DNA of 64,000 nt from Gilliamella sp. N-G2 (GTDB lineage Bacteria > Pseudomonadota > Gammaproteobacteria > Enterobacterales > Orbaceae). Position numbers and translations under genes: made by a program. Location of the stretch: positions 1-64,000 of the forward strand of contig NZ_NAST01000008.1 in the NCBI RefSeq assembly GCF_002142215.1, given 5' to 3'. Below the pieces are notes generated by a model. That model was not told the origin of the DNA. It saw nothing but the letters and a program-made list of their open reading frames with translations, and searched no databases. Shown here one piece after another: positions 7,250 to 15,148 of the stretch (position 1 is the first letter of the stretch; each line of letters begins with the position of its first letter).

Positions 7250-7393
7250 TTAACGATGTTTAATTGGCCATAATTTAACAGTTTTACCATTACTTTTTTC
7301 GATCCAACCATTTGGATTATGTTTATTCGTTTGAATAAAAATGACTAAAGGTTGCGTCGTCGATTTTTGACTTAAATAGATAGCCTGACTCAT
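7250..7393 (-). CDS. 47-aa phage early protein
   Basis: This short gene starts with ATG 7393, one base after the stop of the Cox-like gene, behind an excellent ribosome site (AAAGGAG, 8 bases upstream). The peptide begins MSQAIYLSQK and contains NPNGWIE near residue 30. The tight spacing and strong site argue that it is real. I do not recognise it with confidence; the NGWIE pattern recalls short filamentation-type proteins of P2-like phages, but weakly. Confidence 0.65.
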   Translation of the reverse strand: MSQAIYLSQKSTTQPLVIFIQTNKHNPNGWIEKSNGKTVKLWPIKHR

Positions 7394-7394
7394 A

Positions 7395-7634
7395 TTATTG
7401 CTCCTTTAAATTTATTTCAGGATTAAACGCCTTAGCACCTTCAAGCGTCAGGGCGGTCATATTAATTAGTGTTGTCGAACGGTCATGCTTACCGGTGATT
7501 TTTTTCTTTCTTGTTGGCAGCAATCCTTCGTGCACATACTTTTTTACGGTACGTGGATTCATACCCGAAACTCGAGCAAATTCATCAACAGTGACATAAG
7601 GAGCAGAAATAGTGATTGAAATTGTTGTCATCAT
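7395..7634 (-). CDS. Cox-like excisionase/regulator
   Basis: This 79-aa protein has a MerR-like winged helix-turn-helix: YVTVDEFARVSGMNPRTVKKYVHEGLLPTRK at about residues 13-43. It is the first gene of the leftward early operon and is divergent from the repressor, exactly the place of P2 cox and 186 apl. Such proteins repress the repressor promoter and direct excision. Three tandem 9-bp repeats at 7662-7690 just upstream are the likely binding sites. Two ATGs are adjacent (7634 and 7631); I kept the first. Confidence 0.8.
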   Translation of the reverse strand: MMTTISITISAPYVTVDEFARVSGMNPRTVKKYVHEGLLPTRKKKITGKHDRSTTLINMTALTLEGAKAFNPEINLKEQ

Positions 7635-7661
7635 GGTGCATTATTCCTAACATAAATATGC

Positions 7662-7690
7662 TTATGTGTAATTATGTGTATTTATATGTA
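7662..7690. promoter_or_regulatory. three tandem 9-bp repeats, candidate Cox sites
   Basis: TTATGTGTA at 7662-7670 and 7672-7680, then TTATATGTA at 7682-7690, spaced exactly 10 bases apart, so all face one side of the helix. Direct repeats in phase are how P2 Cox boxes are arranged. They lie between the divergent cox and repressor genes. Confidence 0.7.
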
Positions 7691-7712
7691 AATTTAAGTT
7701 AAATATAATTTA

Positions 7713-7733
7713 ACATTAAGCTAAGCTTAATGT
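7713..7733. promoter_or_regulatory. palindromic operator, candidate repressor site
   Basis: ACATTAAGCT (7713-7722), one central A, then AGCTTAATGT (7724-7733): a perfect 10-bp inverted repeat. A related half-site (AGGCTTAAT) lies at 7762-7770, just before the repressor start. Position and symmetry suit the CI-type repressor controlling both divergent promoters. Confidence 0.7.
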
Positions 7734-7776
7734 CAATCATATTTTTATTTTTTAATTAACTTAGGCTTAATTTGAA

Positions 7777-8133
7777 ATGAGTATTAATTTTAATTCTGGC
7801 GGTGCCAAAGTATTGGACAGAATCATTGAGGCTTATGGGTTTAAATCCAAAGTAGAATACAGCAACTATTTAGGTACCTCTGCAGCGAGTTTATCAATCC
7901 GTTATCGACGCGATCTCTTTCCTTCCGATCTGGTTGTTAAATGTATGGATGAAACAGGCGCATCATTACAATGGTTAGCAACTGGTGAAGGGCAATTTAA
8001 CCCCGCTGAACAATCTAAAGAGACAGTGATTTCAGATGAAACTTTAGTCAAACTTGAGCGATTAGCCAGCCTAAAAGATAAAGGCGCCATTACCGAACAA
8101 GAGTTTAGCGAATTAAAAGCACAGTTGATTTAG
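7777..8133 (+). CDS. CI-type phage repressor with a C-terminal SHOCT-like segment
   Basis: This 118-aa protein has an N-terminal helix-turn-helix of the phage CI repressor type (about residues 8-70: GGAKVLDRIIEAYGF, LGTSAASLSIRYRR, DETGASLQWLATGEG). Its last 30 residues, LERLASLKDKGAITEQEFSELKAQLI with the central GAITEQEF, match the SHOCT short C-terminal domain. There is no S24/LexA-like protease, so RecA-driven self-cleavage is not expected. That makes a separate antirepressor likely (see 3872-4054). It is followed after 24 bases by the integrase, as in P2-type phages. Confidence 0.85.
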   Translation: MSINFNSGGAKVLDRIIEAYGFKSKVEYSNYLGTSAASLSIRYRRDLFPSDLVVKCMDETGASLQWLATGEGQFNPAEQSKETVISDETLVKLERLASLKDKGAITEQEFSELKAQLI

Positions 8134-8157
8134 GATAGTATAGGATTAATTGCAGGT

Positions 8158-9165
8158 ATGTCAGTAAGAAAACAACCTAATGGAAAATGGTTATTTGAAA
8201 AATATCTCCCTGGTGGCCGTCGAATACGAAAAAACTTTGCCACCAAAGGAGAGGCACTGGCATATGAAAATTATCTTGAAGAACAAACTAACCAAAAACC
8301 ATGGATCAATGAAAAAATAGATAAACGCCGTTTATCGGAATTGATCCAAAGCTGGTACGCGTTGCATGGTCAAACCTTAAAAGATGGCCAAACGCGTTTG
8401 AAAGCAATGCTATTTGCCAGTGAATGTATGGATAACCCTTTAGCAACAAACTTTACTGCAAAACAATTTACCAACTATCGCCAAAAACGAATTGATGGAG
8501 AGATATATCGAACCGATCGCATTAAAACTGTTGCTCCTAGGACAATGAACCTTGAACTAACCTATTTTAAGGCGATGTTTAACGAATTAATTCGGTTAGG
8601 GGAGTGGCAACATAAAAATCCTTTGGAACTGGTTCGTTCATTTAAAACGGATGAACAAGAGATGGCTTATTTATCCAAAGAACAAATTCAAGCTTTACTC
8701 AACTCTTGTCAGCAAAGTAGTGCGTCCGATTTAACCATTATTGTTAAAATTTGTTTAGCAACTGGCGCTAGATGGAGCGAAGCTGAAAGCTTAAAAAGCG
8801 CACAAGTCAAGGATGGAAAAATCACCTACATCAATACTAAAGGTAAACGGAACCGCACCATACCTATCAGTGAGGAACTATTTAAACAAATTCCCAATAA
8901 ACATGGCCAGCTTTTTACTGGTTGTTACTCGGCTTTTCGATCTGCATTAGATAGAACTGGCATCGAACTACCTGAGCGCCAACTAACCCATGTATTACGC
9001 CACACCTTTGCCAGCCACTTTATGATGAATGGTGGCAACATATTAGTTCTACAAAAAATCTTAGGCCACACCGACATCAAAATGACTATGCGCTACGCCC
9101 ACTTTGCCCCCGATCACTTTGAAGATGCAGTAAGATTGAATCCTTTAAATGATGGGAAAAAATAA
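8158..9165 (+). CDS. int: prophage tyrosine integrase, P2 type
   Basis: This 335-aa site-specific recombinase has an N-terminal arm-binding part (VRKQPNGKWLFEKYLPGGRRIRK), a core-binding SAM-like part and a catalytic domain. Catalytic residues are visible: Arg in ATGARWSEAE (about 204), H-x-x-R in HVLRHTFASH (about 277-280), His in LGHTD (about 303) and the nucleophile Tyr in MRYAHF (about 313). It appears intact. It lies next to the repressor and points to the right end of the prophage, toward the tRNA-Ile2-like att relic at 10801. Confidence 0.93.
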   Translation: MSVRKQPNGKWLFEKYLPGGRRIRKNFATKGEALAYENYLEEQTNQKPWINEKIDKRRLSELIQSWYALHGQTLKDGQTRLKAMLFASECMDNPLATNFTAKQFTNYRQKRIDGEIYRTDRIKTVAPRTMNLELTYFKAMFNELIRLGEWQHKNPLELVRSFKTDEQEMAYLSKEQIQALLNSCQQSSASDLTIIVKICLATGARWSEAESLKSAQVKDGKITYINTKGKRNRTIPISEELFKQIPNKHGQLFTGCYSAFRSALDRTGIELPERQLTHVLRHTFASHFMMNGGNILVLQKILGHTDIKMTMRYAHFAPDHFEDAVRLNPLNDGKK

Positions 9166-9166
9166 G

Positions 9167-9823
9167 ATGAAATATTTAAATATAATTAAAAAAATTGAAA
9201 TTGATGGTGTTAGAAAGAAAAAGAAATCAAAAATTAAATTTATGTCCAAAGAATGGATAATTAGACATTGGTGGTTAATTTTTGTGGTTGCTATATATTC
9301 TTTTTCTCTTGTTTTTTTTATTTTCTCAAAAAATTATTTATGGGCATGTATATCATTAATTTTTACCTATTTATTGATAGGATACTATGCCTCAATTACA
9401 TATAAAAGTATAAAACAAGAAAAAAAATTATTCCGTCTACCCTTTAATAGAGCTATCAATTTAAATGTAAAATCAGTTTATTGTTCAGATAAAAAATATT
9501 TAAAACAACTAATATTACTTGATGTATCAGAATTAAAATTTGGATGTTTAGAGTTAAATAGTGAATATGAATATTTTAAAAAAAGGATAAACCTATTTAT
9601 TGGACCAATAGATAAGCTAGGTATATTACCTGGACTTATAGCTACTATAGGTGTATTACCCAATACAATAGATGCGTTTGGGATAAATTATTGGGTATCA
9701 ATTTTTTCTTATGCTTATATTGGGCTTATTATTTTTAGTTTATTTTTTTATGATACTGTAGCTAAATATGAGAGAATGCTTTCATTAACTAAGTTTGTGA
9801 TTGAATCTAAATTAGATAAATGA
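9167..9823 (+). CDS. cargo membrane protein of unknown function
   Basis: This 218-aa protein has a basic N-terminus (KKIEIDGVRKKKKSKIK), two membrane segments at about residues 30-49 and 53-74, a soluble stretch of about 80 residues, and two more hydrophobic segments near 146-165 and 171-195. A longer frame from 9149 overlaps integrase by 17 bases; ATG 9167, directly after the integrase stop, is more natural. It is poorer in GC than the phage genes, as expected for cargo. I recognise no family. Its place between integrase and att suggests a lysogeny, exclusion or defence gene, possibly with the HNH gene 6 bases downstream. Confidence 0.7.
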   Translation: MKYLNIIKKIEIDGVRKKKKSKIKFMSKEWIIRHWWLIFVVAIYSFSLVFFIFSKNYLWACISLIFTYLLIGYYASITYKSIKQEKKLFRLPFNRAINLNVKSVYCSDKKYLKQLILLDVSELKFGCLELNSEYEYFKKRINLFIGPIDKLGILPGLIATIGVLPNTIDAFGINYWVSIFSYAYIGLIIFSLFFYDTVAKYERMLSLTKFVIESKLDK

Positions 9824-9829
9824 GTTTAT

Positions 9830-10653
9830 ATGGGAAATTATAGCAAAGGCATTTCAGAGCGAATAAGGCATGTAAGAATAAAAAAGGATATTGTTTAATT
9901 TGTGGTTCATATGGCGAACTCACTATGGATCATGTTCCTCCCAAAGGTGCTATAACCGTATCAAAAATAGAACAAAAACATATTTTTGAAATTATAGGTG
10001 CTGATAACATAAAATTAAAAGGAGTTCAGTCGCATAATGGTAGCAGATTTAGAACGATATGTGCAAAGTGTAATAATGAAATAATTGGCAAGAATGATCA
10101 GGAGGTATCTTCTGTCATTAAAGAATTAAATACAAAAATAAAAAAACACTTCTCTGGTTTTCCTTCGATTAATAATTCGGTCTCTGTCCGATTCGACCCT
10201 ATACGTTTTTGTCGTGCAATGATTGGACATATATTATCCGCAACAACAGTCAATGATTGTATAAGAGAACCAGTTAACTCACCTTATTTTTCTCCTTTAC
10301 AAGATTTTGTCTTAGGAAACGATAATGCGCTAAATGATACTCATGATATTTATTACTGGTTTTATCCTAATAAAATGCATTTTAGTGGTAAAATAATAGG
10401 TTTTTATGATGATGGTAACTTTTGCGTAATCAGTATTCTATCATTTTTTCCTATCGCATTTTTATTAACCGAAAAGAATAAAGGAATATATCCAGCTCAA
10501 GCTACAAAACTAACTTTTAATGATTCTCATATTATCATGGATTTATCTTTACAAAATATTAAATACGCTAACTTCCCATTTATATCTCTTAAAGGCAACA
10601 AAATGTATATGGGAAATGATGCAACCTGTATTGTTAGTTATCCTATCAAATAG
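9830..10653 (+). pseudogene. HNH-type nuclease gene with a single-base frameshift
   Basis: From ATG 9830 the frame reads MGNYSK and then shifts. If one A is added to AAA at 9845-9847, the frame runs MGNYSKRHFRANKACKNKKG, then CLICG, then LTMDHVPPKG, and continues open to 10653. That restores a zinc-binding Cys pair and a DHVPP motif, joined later by CAKCNNEIIGKNDQEV, an HNH nuclease layout in the first 90 residues; the other 180 residues are unassigned. As given, only the part from ATG 9925 (242 aa) is in one frame and it lacks the first Cys pair. It is a probable effector partner of the membrane gene before it. Frameshift or sequencing error cannot be told apart here. Confidence 0.7.
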
Positions 10654-11012
10654 TTATAAGAATTCACTACTATTAATAAACAAAAAATGGCGGTAAATTG
10701 GCGATCGAATATGATTTTATAGTGCTTAATATGTTTTTATATGTATAGTTAACTAATTGATTAATAACTAAGTTATTGATTTAAAACCCCACTCCAAAAA
10801 ACTCATAATCGATTGGTCACTGGTTCAAGTTAAGTCGTAAAATCTATCAAGTATTTTATCACTATTAATTTTGAAATATAGATATCAATTTCACCATATC
10901 TAAATTGCATTTTTAATAATATTAAACTAATCTAAACCCCTCAAAAAAAAATTATTAAATAATTTTCCAACGGATTAATAGGGAAGTTTAATGATATTTT
11001 CAAGGATTAGAG
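10654..11012. other. intergenic stretch at the prophage boundary
   Basis: Apart from the tRNA-like piece at 10801-10830 I see no gene, repeat or clear terminator in these 360 bases. Confidence 0.5.
10801..10830 (+). other. tRNA-Ile2 (CAU)-like fragment, probable prophage att relic
   Basis: The 30 bases run from the anticodon stem through the T loop of a tRNA-Ile2: ACTCATAATC, then the variable region, then CTGGTTCAAGT. Only two positions differ from the E. coli gene as I remember it. The 5' half and the acceptor end are absent, so it is not a functional tRNA. Phage 186 integrates in a tRNA-Ile gene, so a duplicated core at the integrase side of the prophage is expected. The missing tRNA 3' end to the right means the junction has decayed or is more complex. 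Confidence 0.7.
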
Positions 11013-11474
11013 GTGTTAAGCATTATGAAATATTTATTTAAAGATTCTGTATTGATCGGTCTCTTTTTCATATTCTACTTTAGTATGGACATAACTTATT
11101 ATGTTGTTTTAGAAAATCCTCATTCGTTTATTAGGAAAATAGGTAAGCCAACTGTTGATATTTTATTTGCTATAGCGGTTGTAGTTAAAATTATTTTCTT
11201 TCTTTCAATGTTGATAAAACTATTTGTTGCTAATAGTACACATTTGTTAACCTCTTATTTAGGATTAATTTTAGGGCTAGCATTTTCTTTTATTTGGCTA
11301 TTTATTTTATATATTTGTTTCGTCCGATTTCATAGTTGGGGATGGAATGGTTTTGGATTTCTTGGTTGGGCGTTTTTGCCTGCGATTGGCTGTTTTATGA
11401 GTTATATTGTTTTAATACTTATCAGAATGTTATATTTTTTATATTGTGTTTTATTTCTTGAAAGATCTAAATAA
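11013..11474 (+). CDS. four-TM membrane protein, first of a tandem pair
   Basis: This 153-aa hydrophobic protein has about four membrane segments (near residues 10-30, 44-66, 76-105 and 115-145) with a conserved HLLTSYLGLILGLAFSF core. It is a paralogue of the next gene (11658-12128). I take the GTG at 11013 as start because its first residues (VLSIMKYLFKD) align with MPKIIKYLSKD of the paralogue and AAGGA lies about 8 bases upstream. Function unknown; no family recognised. Confidence 0.7.
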   Translation: MLSIMKYLFKDSVLIGLFFIFYFSMDITYYVVLENPHSFIRKIGKPTVDILFAIAVVVKIIFFLSMLIKLFVANSTHLLTSYLGLILGLAFSFIWLFILYICFVRFHSWGWNGFGFLGWAFLPAIGCFMSYIVLILIRMLYFLYCVLFLERSK

Positions 11475-11657
11475 AATTTTTTGATTAACTGTTATTTTTT
11501 TGATATTGCATGAGAAAATTATTTAGCCATCAAAAGTAGAATGAATAACTGATTATTAAACAGTTAAATATTAATTTTATCTGAGTGTAACCATATTTAT
11601 TTGGATGAGATTTTTTAGGCTAACAGTGAAGTTAACTTAAGTTTATAGGGATTAATT

Positions 11658-12128
11658 ATGCCAAAAATTATTAAATATTTATCTAAAGATAAATTATGGA
11701 TTTGTCTTTTTGGGGTTACTTATTTGACATTTATAGTTACTTTTAATATTTTTTCATTAAGAAGCGAATTTTATATTAGTCATGCAGCTCCACATATCCG
11801 TTTTATACTATTTTGTATAATAATAATCTCTGAAATTGTTTTCTTCCTAATACAATTAATAAAATTATTTATTATCCCTCAGACTCATGTATTAACTTCT
11901 TTCTTAGGATTATTTTGTGGATTAGTTTTTTCTTTTTGCTGGTTGGGTATTTTATATTTTTATTTTGAGCATGTTAGTAATGGTTATGATGATATAGGAT
12001 TCATCATTGCGATGTTCATTCCTGCACTCGGTTGTTTTTTCGGTTACATTATTTTAGTTTTGATTAAAATATTAAGATGTTTATATTATTTTTTTCTTGT
12101 TAAACAATCCAATAGCTCTTATCAGTAA
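11658..12128 (+). CDS. four-TM membrane protein, second of a tandem pair
   Basis: This 156-aa protein shares layout and blocks with the preceding gene: KYLSKD at the N-terminus, LIKLF, then THVLTSFLGLFCGLVFSF, and a final FIPALGCFFGYIILVLIKIL. The 183-base gap holds no gene, and the ATG follows TAGGGATTAATT. The two likely arose by tandem duplication. Function unknown. Confidence 0.7.
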   Translation: MPKIIKYLSKDKLWICLFGVTYLTFIVTFNIFSLRSEFYISHAAPHIRFILFCIIIISEIVFFLIQLIKLFIIPQTHVLTSFLGLFCGLVFSFCWLGILYFYFEHVSNGYDDIGFIIAMFIPALGCFFGYIILVLIKILRCLYYFFLVKQSNSSYQ

Positions 12129-12470
12129 AAAAGAATATTTTAAAAAAGTCTTTTAAAAAAATTAGTTGAATTTTATTAGGTATTTGTCAGTTATTTTAAA
12201 ATGATTGAGTACCTTTTCTCATTTGTTATTTTTTAATTTCTTTTAATATGCCATTATTATCAATTTGAGATAAGACAGAATTACGTTGCTTATTTTATCG
12301 AGTATTTAAACTTAAAAATCTAAATTTTTTTATATTTTAAAGCTTTTTTAGCGAAGATATTGAGAGATTTATTCAATCTCGACTTGATTTTTGTTTCAAT
12401 CAGCGTTTATATATAACTGTAATAAGCAAATCGGCTTATTATTTATAACATTTTACTGGAGGAGCTTATA

Positions 12471-12677
12471 ATGGTACAAAAATTTGCTGCATACGGTAGT
12501 GATGTTTCAGCTGGCACTTATAAATGTGCTGATTGTGGCTATGTATATTCAAACCAAAGTAAAAAATCGTTACCCCCTTGTCCTGATCATAATAAAAAAC
12601 CACATAGTAAGAATGGTTGGTATGTGGTGAGTGGTCAAGGTGATTCAGTAAAAGATCCTCATCATACTAAAAAGTAG
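12471..12677 (+). CDS. small zinc-ribbon protein
   Basis: This 68-aa soluble protein has a Cys pair in GTYKCADCGYVY (Cys19 and Cys22) and a second metal half around PCPDHNKK. The start GSDVSAGTYKC recalls short zinc-ribbon proteins common in proteobacteria. The ribosome site is GGAGG, about 8 bases before the ATG. The His/Lys-rich tail is unusual. It is a single-gene unit closed by the strong terminator at 12702. Biological role unknown. Confidence 0.75.
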   Translation: MVQKFAAYGSDVSAGTYKCADCGYVYSNQSKKSLPPCPDHNKKPHSKNGWYVVSGQGDSVKDPHHTKK

Positions 12678-12701
12678 CACTCGTTCTATGTTGTAACTTT
12701 G

Positions 12702-12729
12702 AAAGGTAACACTTAGTGTTACCTTTTTT
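12702..12729 (+). terminator. rho-independent terminator of the zinc-ribbon gene
   Basis: AAAGGTAACAC (12702-12712) pairs perfectly with GTGTTACCTTT (12716-12726) across a TTA loop, followed by more T. Position 25 bases after the stop fits. Confidence 0.9.
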
Positions 12730-13027
12730 GTTACCTTTATACTAATATAAGAATATTTTTTATTAAAATTACAAAGAAATTAATTTAGCTTAATGGTTTT
12801 CAATTAAGATTAATAGCATTTAAATCAGTCTTAAATTTTACGATAAATGATTCATAACTCTTTTTTTATGAAAATTTTTGTGTAAGATATCTATTAGATT
12901 ATTGTTAAGACGATGATATTAGATTATTAAAAATTGCAGTTAGGTTAACTAATTTTAATATATTGATTTTTTATTTTTTAATTATAATTAATAGATAAAT
13001 TTATAAGTATTAGTAAAGGAATAAATA

Positions 13028-13468
13028 ATGAAAAAAGTTGTTAAATTAGCAGTGTTAATTTCAGGTCTTTTAGTATTTTCAACTGCCAATGCTGCACCTA
13101 AAAATACAGATAAAAACAATGCGGTAACTGTGACTAAAGCATTAGCAGATAGTGCAAAACGCTCATTGTTAGGAGAAAAAGGTAAATTTCCTATTCAAGT
13201 AGAGGCTGGTTATGAAGTTACCAATATTACCGCGAACATTAATAATGTGGTTTTCGAATATAAAATGCCTTCAGATAGCCAAAATACTCCTTTGAATGAT
13301 TTTATGGAGAATGTTAGATTAGGGCTTAATAGTCAATTTTGTGATAAACCTGATGTCGTAAATGTCTTAAAAACTTATGACATTCGTTTTATTTTCCGTT
13401 TTCAATTTTCTGATGATCGTAATATTCCTACCACTTTATCAATCAAAGAAATCTGTGAGTTAGATTAG
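13028..13468 (+). CDS. exported protein of unknown function
   Basis: This 146-aa protein has a classical signal peptide (MKKVVKLAVLISGLLVFSTANA, cleavage after ANA at about 22). The mature part is soluble with two cysteines (in NSQFCDKP and KEICELD) that could form a disulfide in the periplasm. The ribosome site AAAGGA precedes ATG 13028. About 300 bases of AT-rich DNA separate it from the previous terminator, so it has its own promoter. No family recognised. Confidence 0.7.
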   Translation: MKKVVKLAVLISGLLVFSTANAAPKNTDKNNAVTVTKALADSAKRSLLGEKGKFPIQVEAGYEVTNITANINNVVFEYKMPSDSQNTPLNDFMENVRLGLNSQFCDKPDVVNVLKTYDIRFIFRFQFSDDRNIPTTLSIKEICELD

Positions 13469-13501
13469 GTAAATATTAGATTATTCGCTATTAGGTGAAT
13501 T

Positions 13502-13549
13502 TTAGTAATGAATCGAAACATTGAGGTATTAATTTTGATTCATTACTAA
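13502..13549. terminator. long inverted repeat between convergent genes
   Basis: TTAGTAATGAATC (13502-13514) and GATTCATTACTAA (13537-13549) are perfect complements across a 22-base loop. It lies between the exported-protein gene and the end of clcA. No U-run follows on either side, so termination is only a possible role. Confidence 0.45.
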
Positions 13550-13622
13550 GTTAACGACTTAATTAAAATTTTCTTCTTATTTTTTCCATCCAAAACTGCT
13601 AGTTTGCTTAGGTTATAATTTA

Positions 13623-15017
13623 TCAAGAATTACTTGCTGTTAGTTGAGTAGCGTTATCTAATTGAAGTTTGTTTCTTAATAATATTTTTTCCAAAATAGA
13701 TGTATATAATGGCATTCCACCCAGCGCTTGCGCGATGAGTGTTGCACCTAAGCAAGTAATAATCATCGGTAAAATAAGCTGATAGTTATCTGACATTTCC
13801 ATTACTAAGACAATCCCTGTGAGTGGTGCTCGTACGGTTGCCGCAAATAATCCTCCCATACCAATGATAGCGCAAGCACCAAGTTCAATATGATAATTTG
13901 GGTAAATTTGTTGCGCAATCACCCCAAAAGCGATCCCAACAGTTGTCCCTAGGGCTAAAGTTGGGGCAAAAATGCCCCCTGGAGCGCCGGAACTAAAGCA
14001 TAAAACGGTAGTGACAAAGCGCAAACATAAAATCATTATCAAACTATTAATTGTATAATTACCTGCAACTGCATTAGGAATAAAATCAAAACCGCTACCG
14101 GTTATTTCAGGTAGGATGAAGCTTATAACTCCAAATAACCCTGCCAAACAAAATCCAGTGATAACAAAGTAGTATTGATTAAATTGATAAAATTGTTTGA
14201 ATCGCTCTTGTAAGGTCAATATGCACTTATTTGATAAAACACCAATAACACCAAAAAAAGTCCCTAACAAGAGATAGAGCCATAAAGATTCAATAGGAAC
14301 AGCATTAAAGTGGCCGATCTGAAAGACTGATTCCTGATTATATAAAAATTGATACATAATGCTGGCCATAATCACGCCAACAAAAATAGCTTTTATTGAG
14401 GTCAAATTATAGCGAAATTGTGGGCGCATCTCTTCTATAATAAACAGTATTCCAGCTAATGGCGCGTTAAAAGCTGCAGTAATGCCAGCGGCGGCTCCGG
14501 TTGCTAAAAAAGTATGTCGATAAGCTTTATTTTTAACTTTAAGCAGATCGGAGACCATTGCACCAATATTACCACCAAGTTGAACAGTAGGGCCTTCACG
14601 ACCTAACACCATACCAGAGCCCAAAGCACCGATGCCACCAATAAATTTAACTGGTAGGACAGATCGCCAACGTACTGGACGTAAATCAAGTAATGCACCT
14701 TCAATTTCTGGTATACCTGAACCGCCAGATTCTGGTGCAAAACGTTTGACCAAGTAGTAAGCTAACCCGCCCATTGTCCCTGTGATAGCAAAGATTAATA
14801 GATAATTAATTACTAGATTGTCGACCAGATTAAATAATAATGTTTTACGCAGTGAGATTACCCAATTCACCGCATATTGAAATAATACGCCAACAATACC
14901 AGTGATTGTGCCGATAACGCCGGCAATTATTAGTACGATTAGAGGGGCTTTATCCTGAAAACTACGTATTTTATGATAAAGTTGAATTCTTTTTTTGATA
15001 GCAGAATAACTAGGCAC
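13623..15017 (-). CDS. clcA: H+/Cl- exchange transporter ClcA
   Basis: This 464-aa CLC-family antiporter is close in length to E. coli ClcA (473 aa). Hallmarks are visible in order: GSGIPEIEGAL (Cl- site serine), GREGPTVQLGGNIG (gating Glu), AAFNAPLAGILFIIEE (proton Glu) and SSGAPGGIFAPTLALG. It swaps chloride for protons and supports acid resistance. It lies 131 bases downstream of the MATE gene on the same strand; a separate promoter in that gap is plausible. Gene order suggests no functional link to the nik operon. Confidence 0.95.
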   Translation of the reverse strand: MPSYSAIKKRIQLYHKIRSFQDKAPLIVLIIAGVIGTITGIVGVLFQYAVNWVISLRKTLLFNLVDNLVINYLLIFAITGTMGGLAYYLVKRFAPESGGSGIPEIEGALLDLRPVRWRSVLPVKFIGGIGALGSGMVLGREGPTVQLGGNIGAMVSDLLKVKNKAYRHTFLATGAAAGITAAFNAPLAGILFIIEEMRPQFRYNLTSIKAIFVGVIMASIMYQFLYNQESVFQIGHFNAVPIESLWLYLLLGTFFGVIGVLSNKCILTLQERFKQFYQFNQYYFVITGFCLAGLFGVISFILPEITGSGFDFIPNAVAGNYTINSLIMILCLRFVTTVLCFSSGAPGGIFAPTLALGTTVGIAFGVIAQQIYPNYHIELGACAIIGMGGLFAATVRAPLTGIVLVMEMSDNYQLILPMIITCLGATLIAQALGGMPLYTSILEKILLRNKLQLDNATQLTASNS

Positions 15018-15148
15018 AATATTGACTGTAATTAGAACAATGAAGGCAAATTTTACGCCTGTTTAATCGAAAAAGATAGTTTCAAATTTTCACTAAAATA
15101 CTTGATACTAGGACGATTATCTGATTAAAAATCTGCGATAATTCGCCA

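Larger units (their letters stand above)
1..10830. mobile_element. P2/186-type prophage, right part, probably incomplete
   Basis: The stretch carries, from right to left, a tRNA-like att relic, two cargo genes, tyrosine integrase, CI-type repressor, divergent Cox-like gene, small early genes, gpA-type rolling-circle endonuclease, lysis genes and tail genes X and R. This is the P2-family order apart from the missing capsid/packaging block (Q-P-O-N-M-L), which should lie between gpA and X. The left end is outside the window: no second att copy and no gpS gene are visible in the 335 bases left of gpR. Right boundary and family are well supported; whether tail genes continue to the left cannot be seen. 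Confidence 0.8.

Noticed and set aside
10801-10830. Functional tRNA gene
   Set aside because: Only the anticodon-to-T-loop part is present; no D arm or acceptor stem can be folded.
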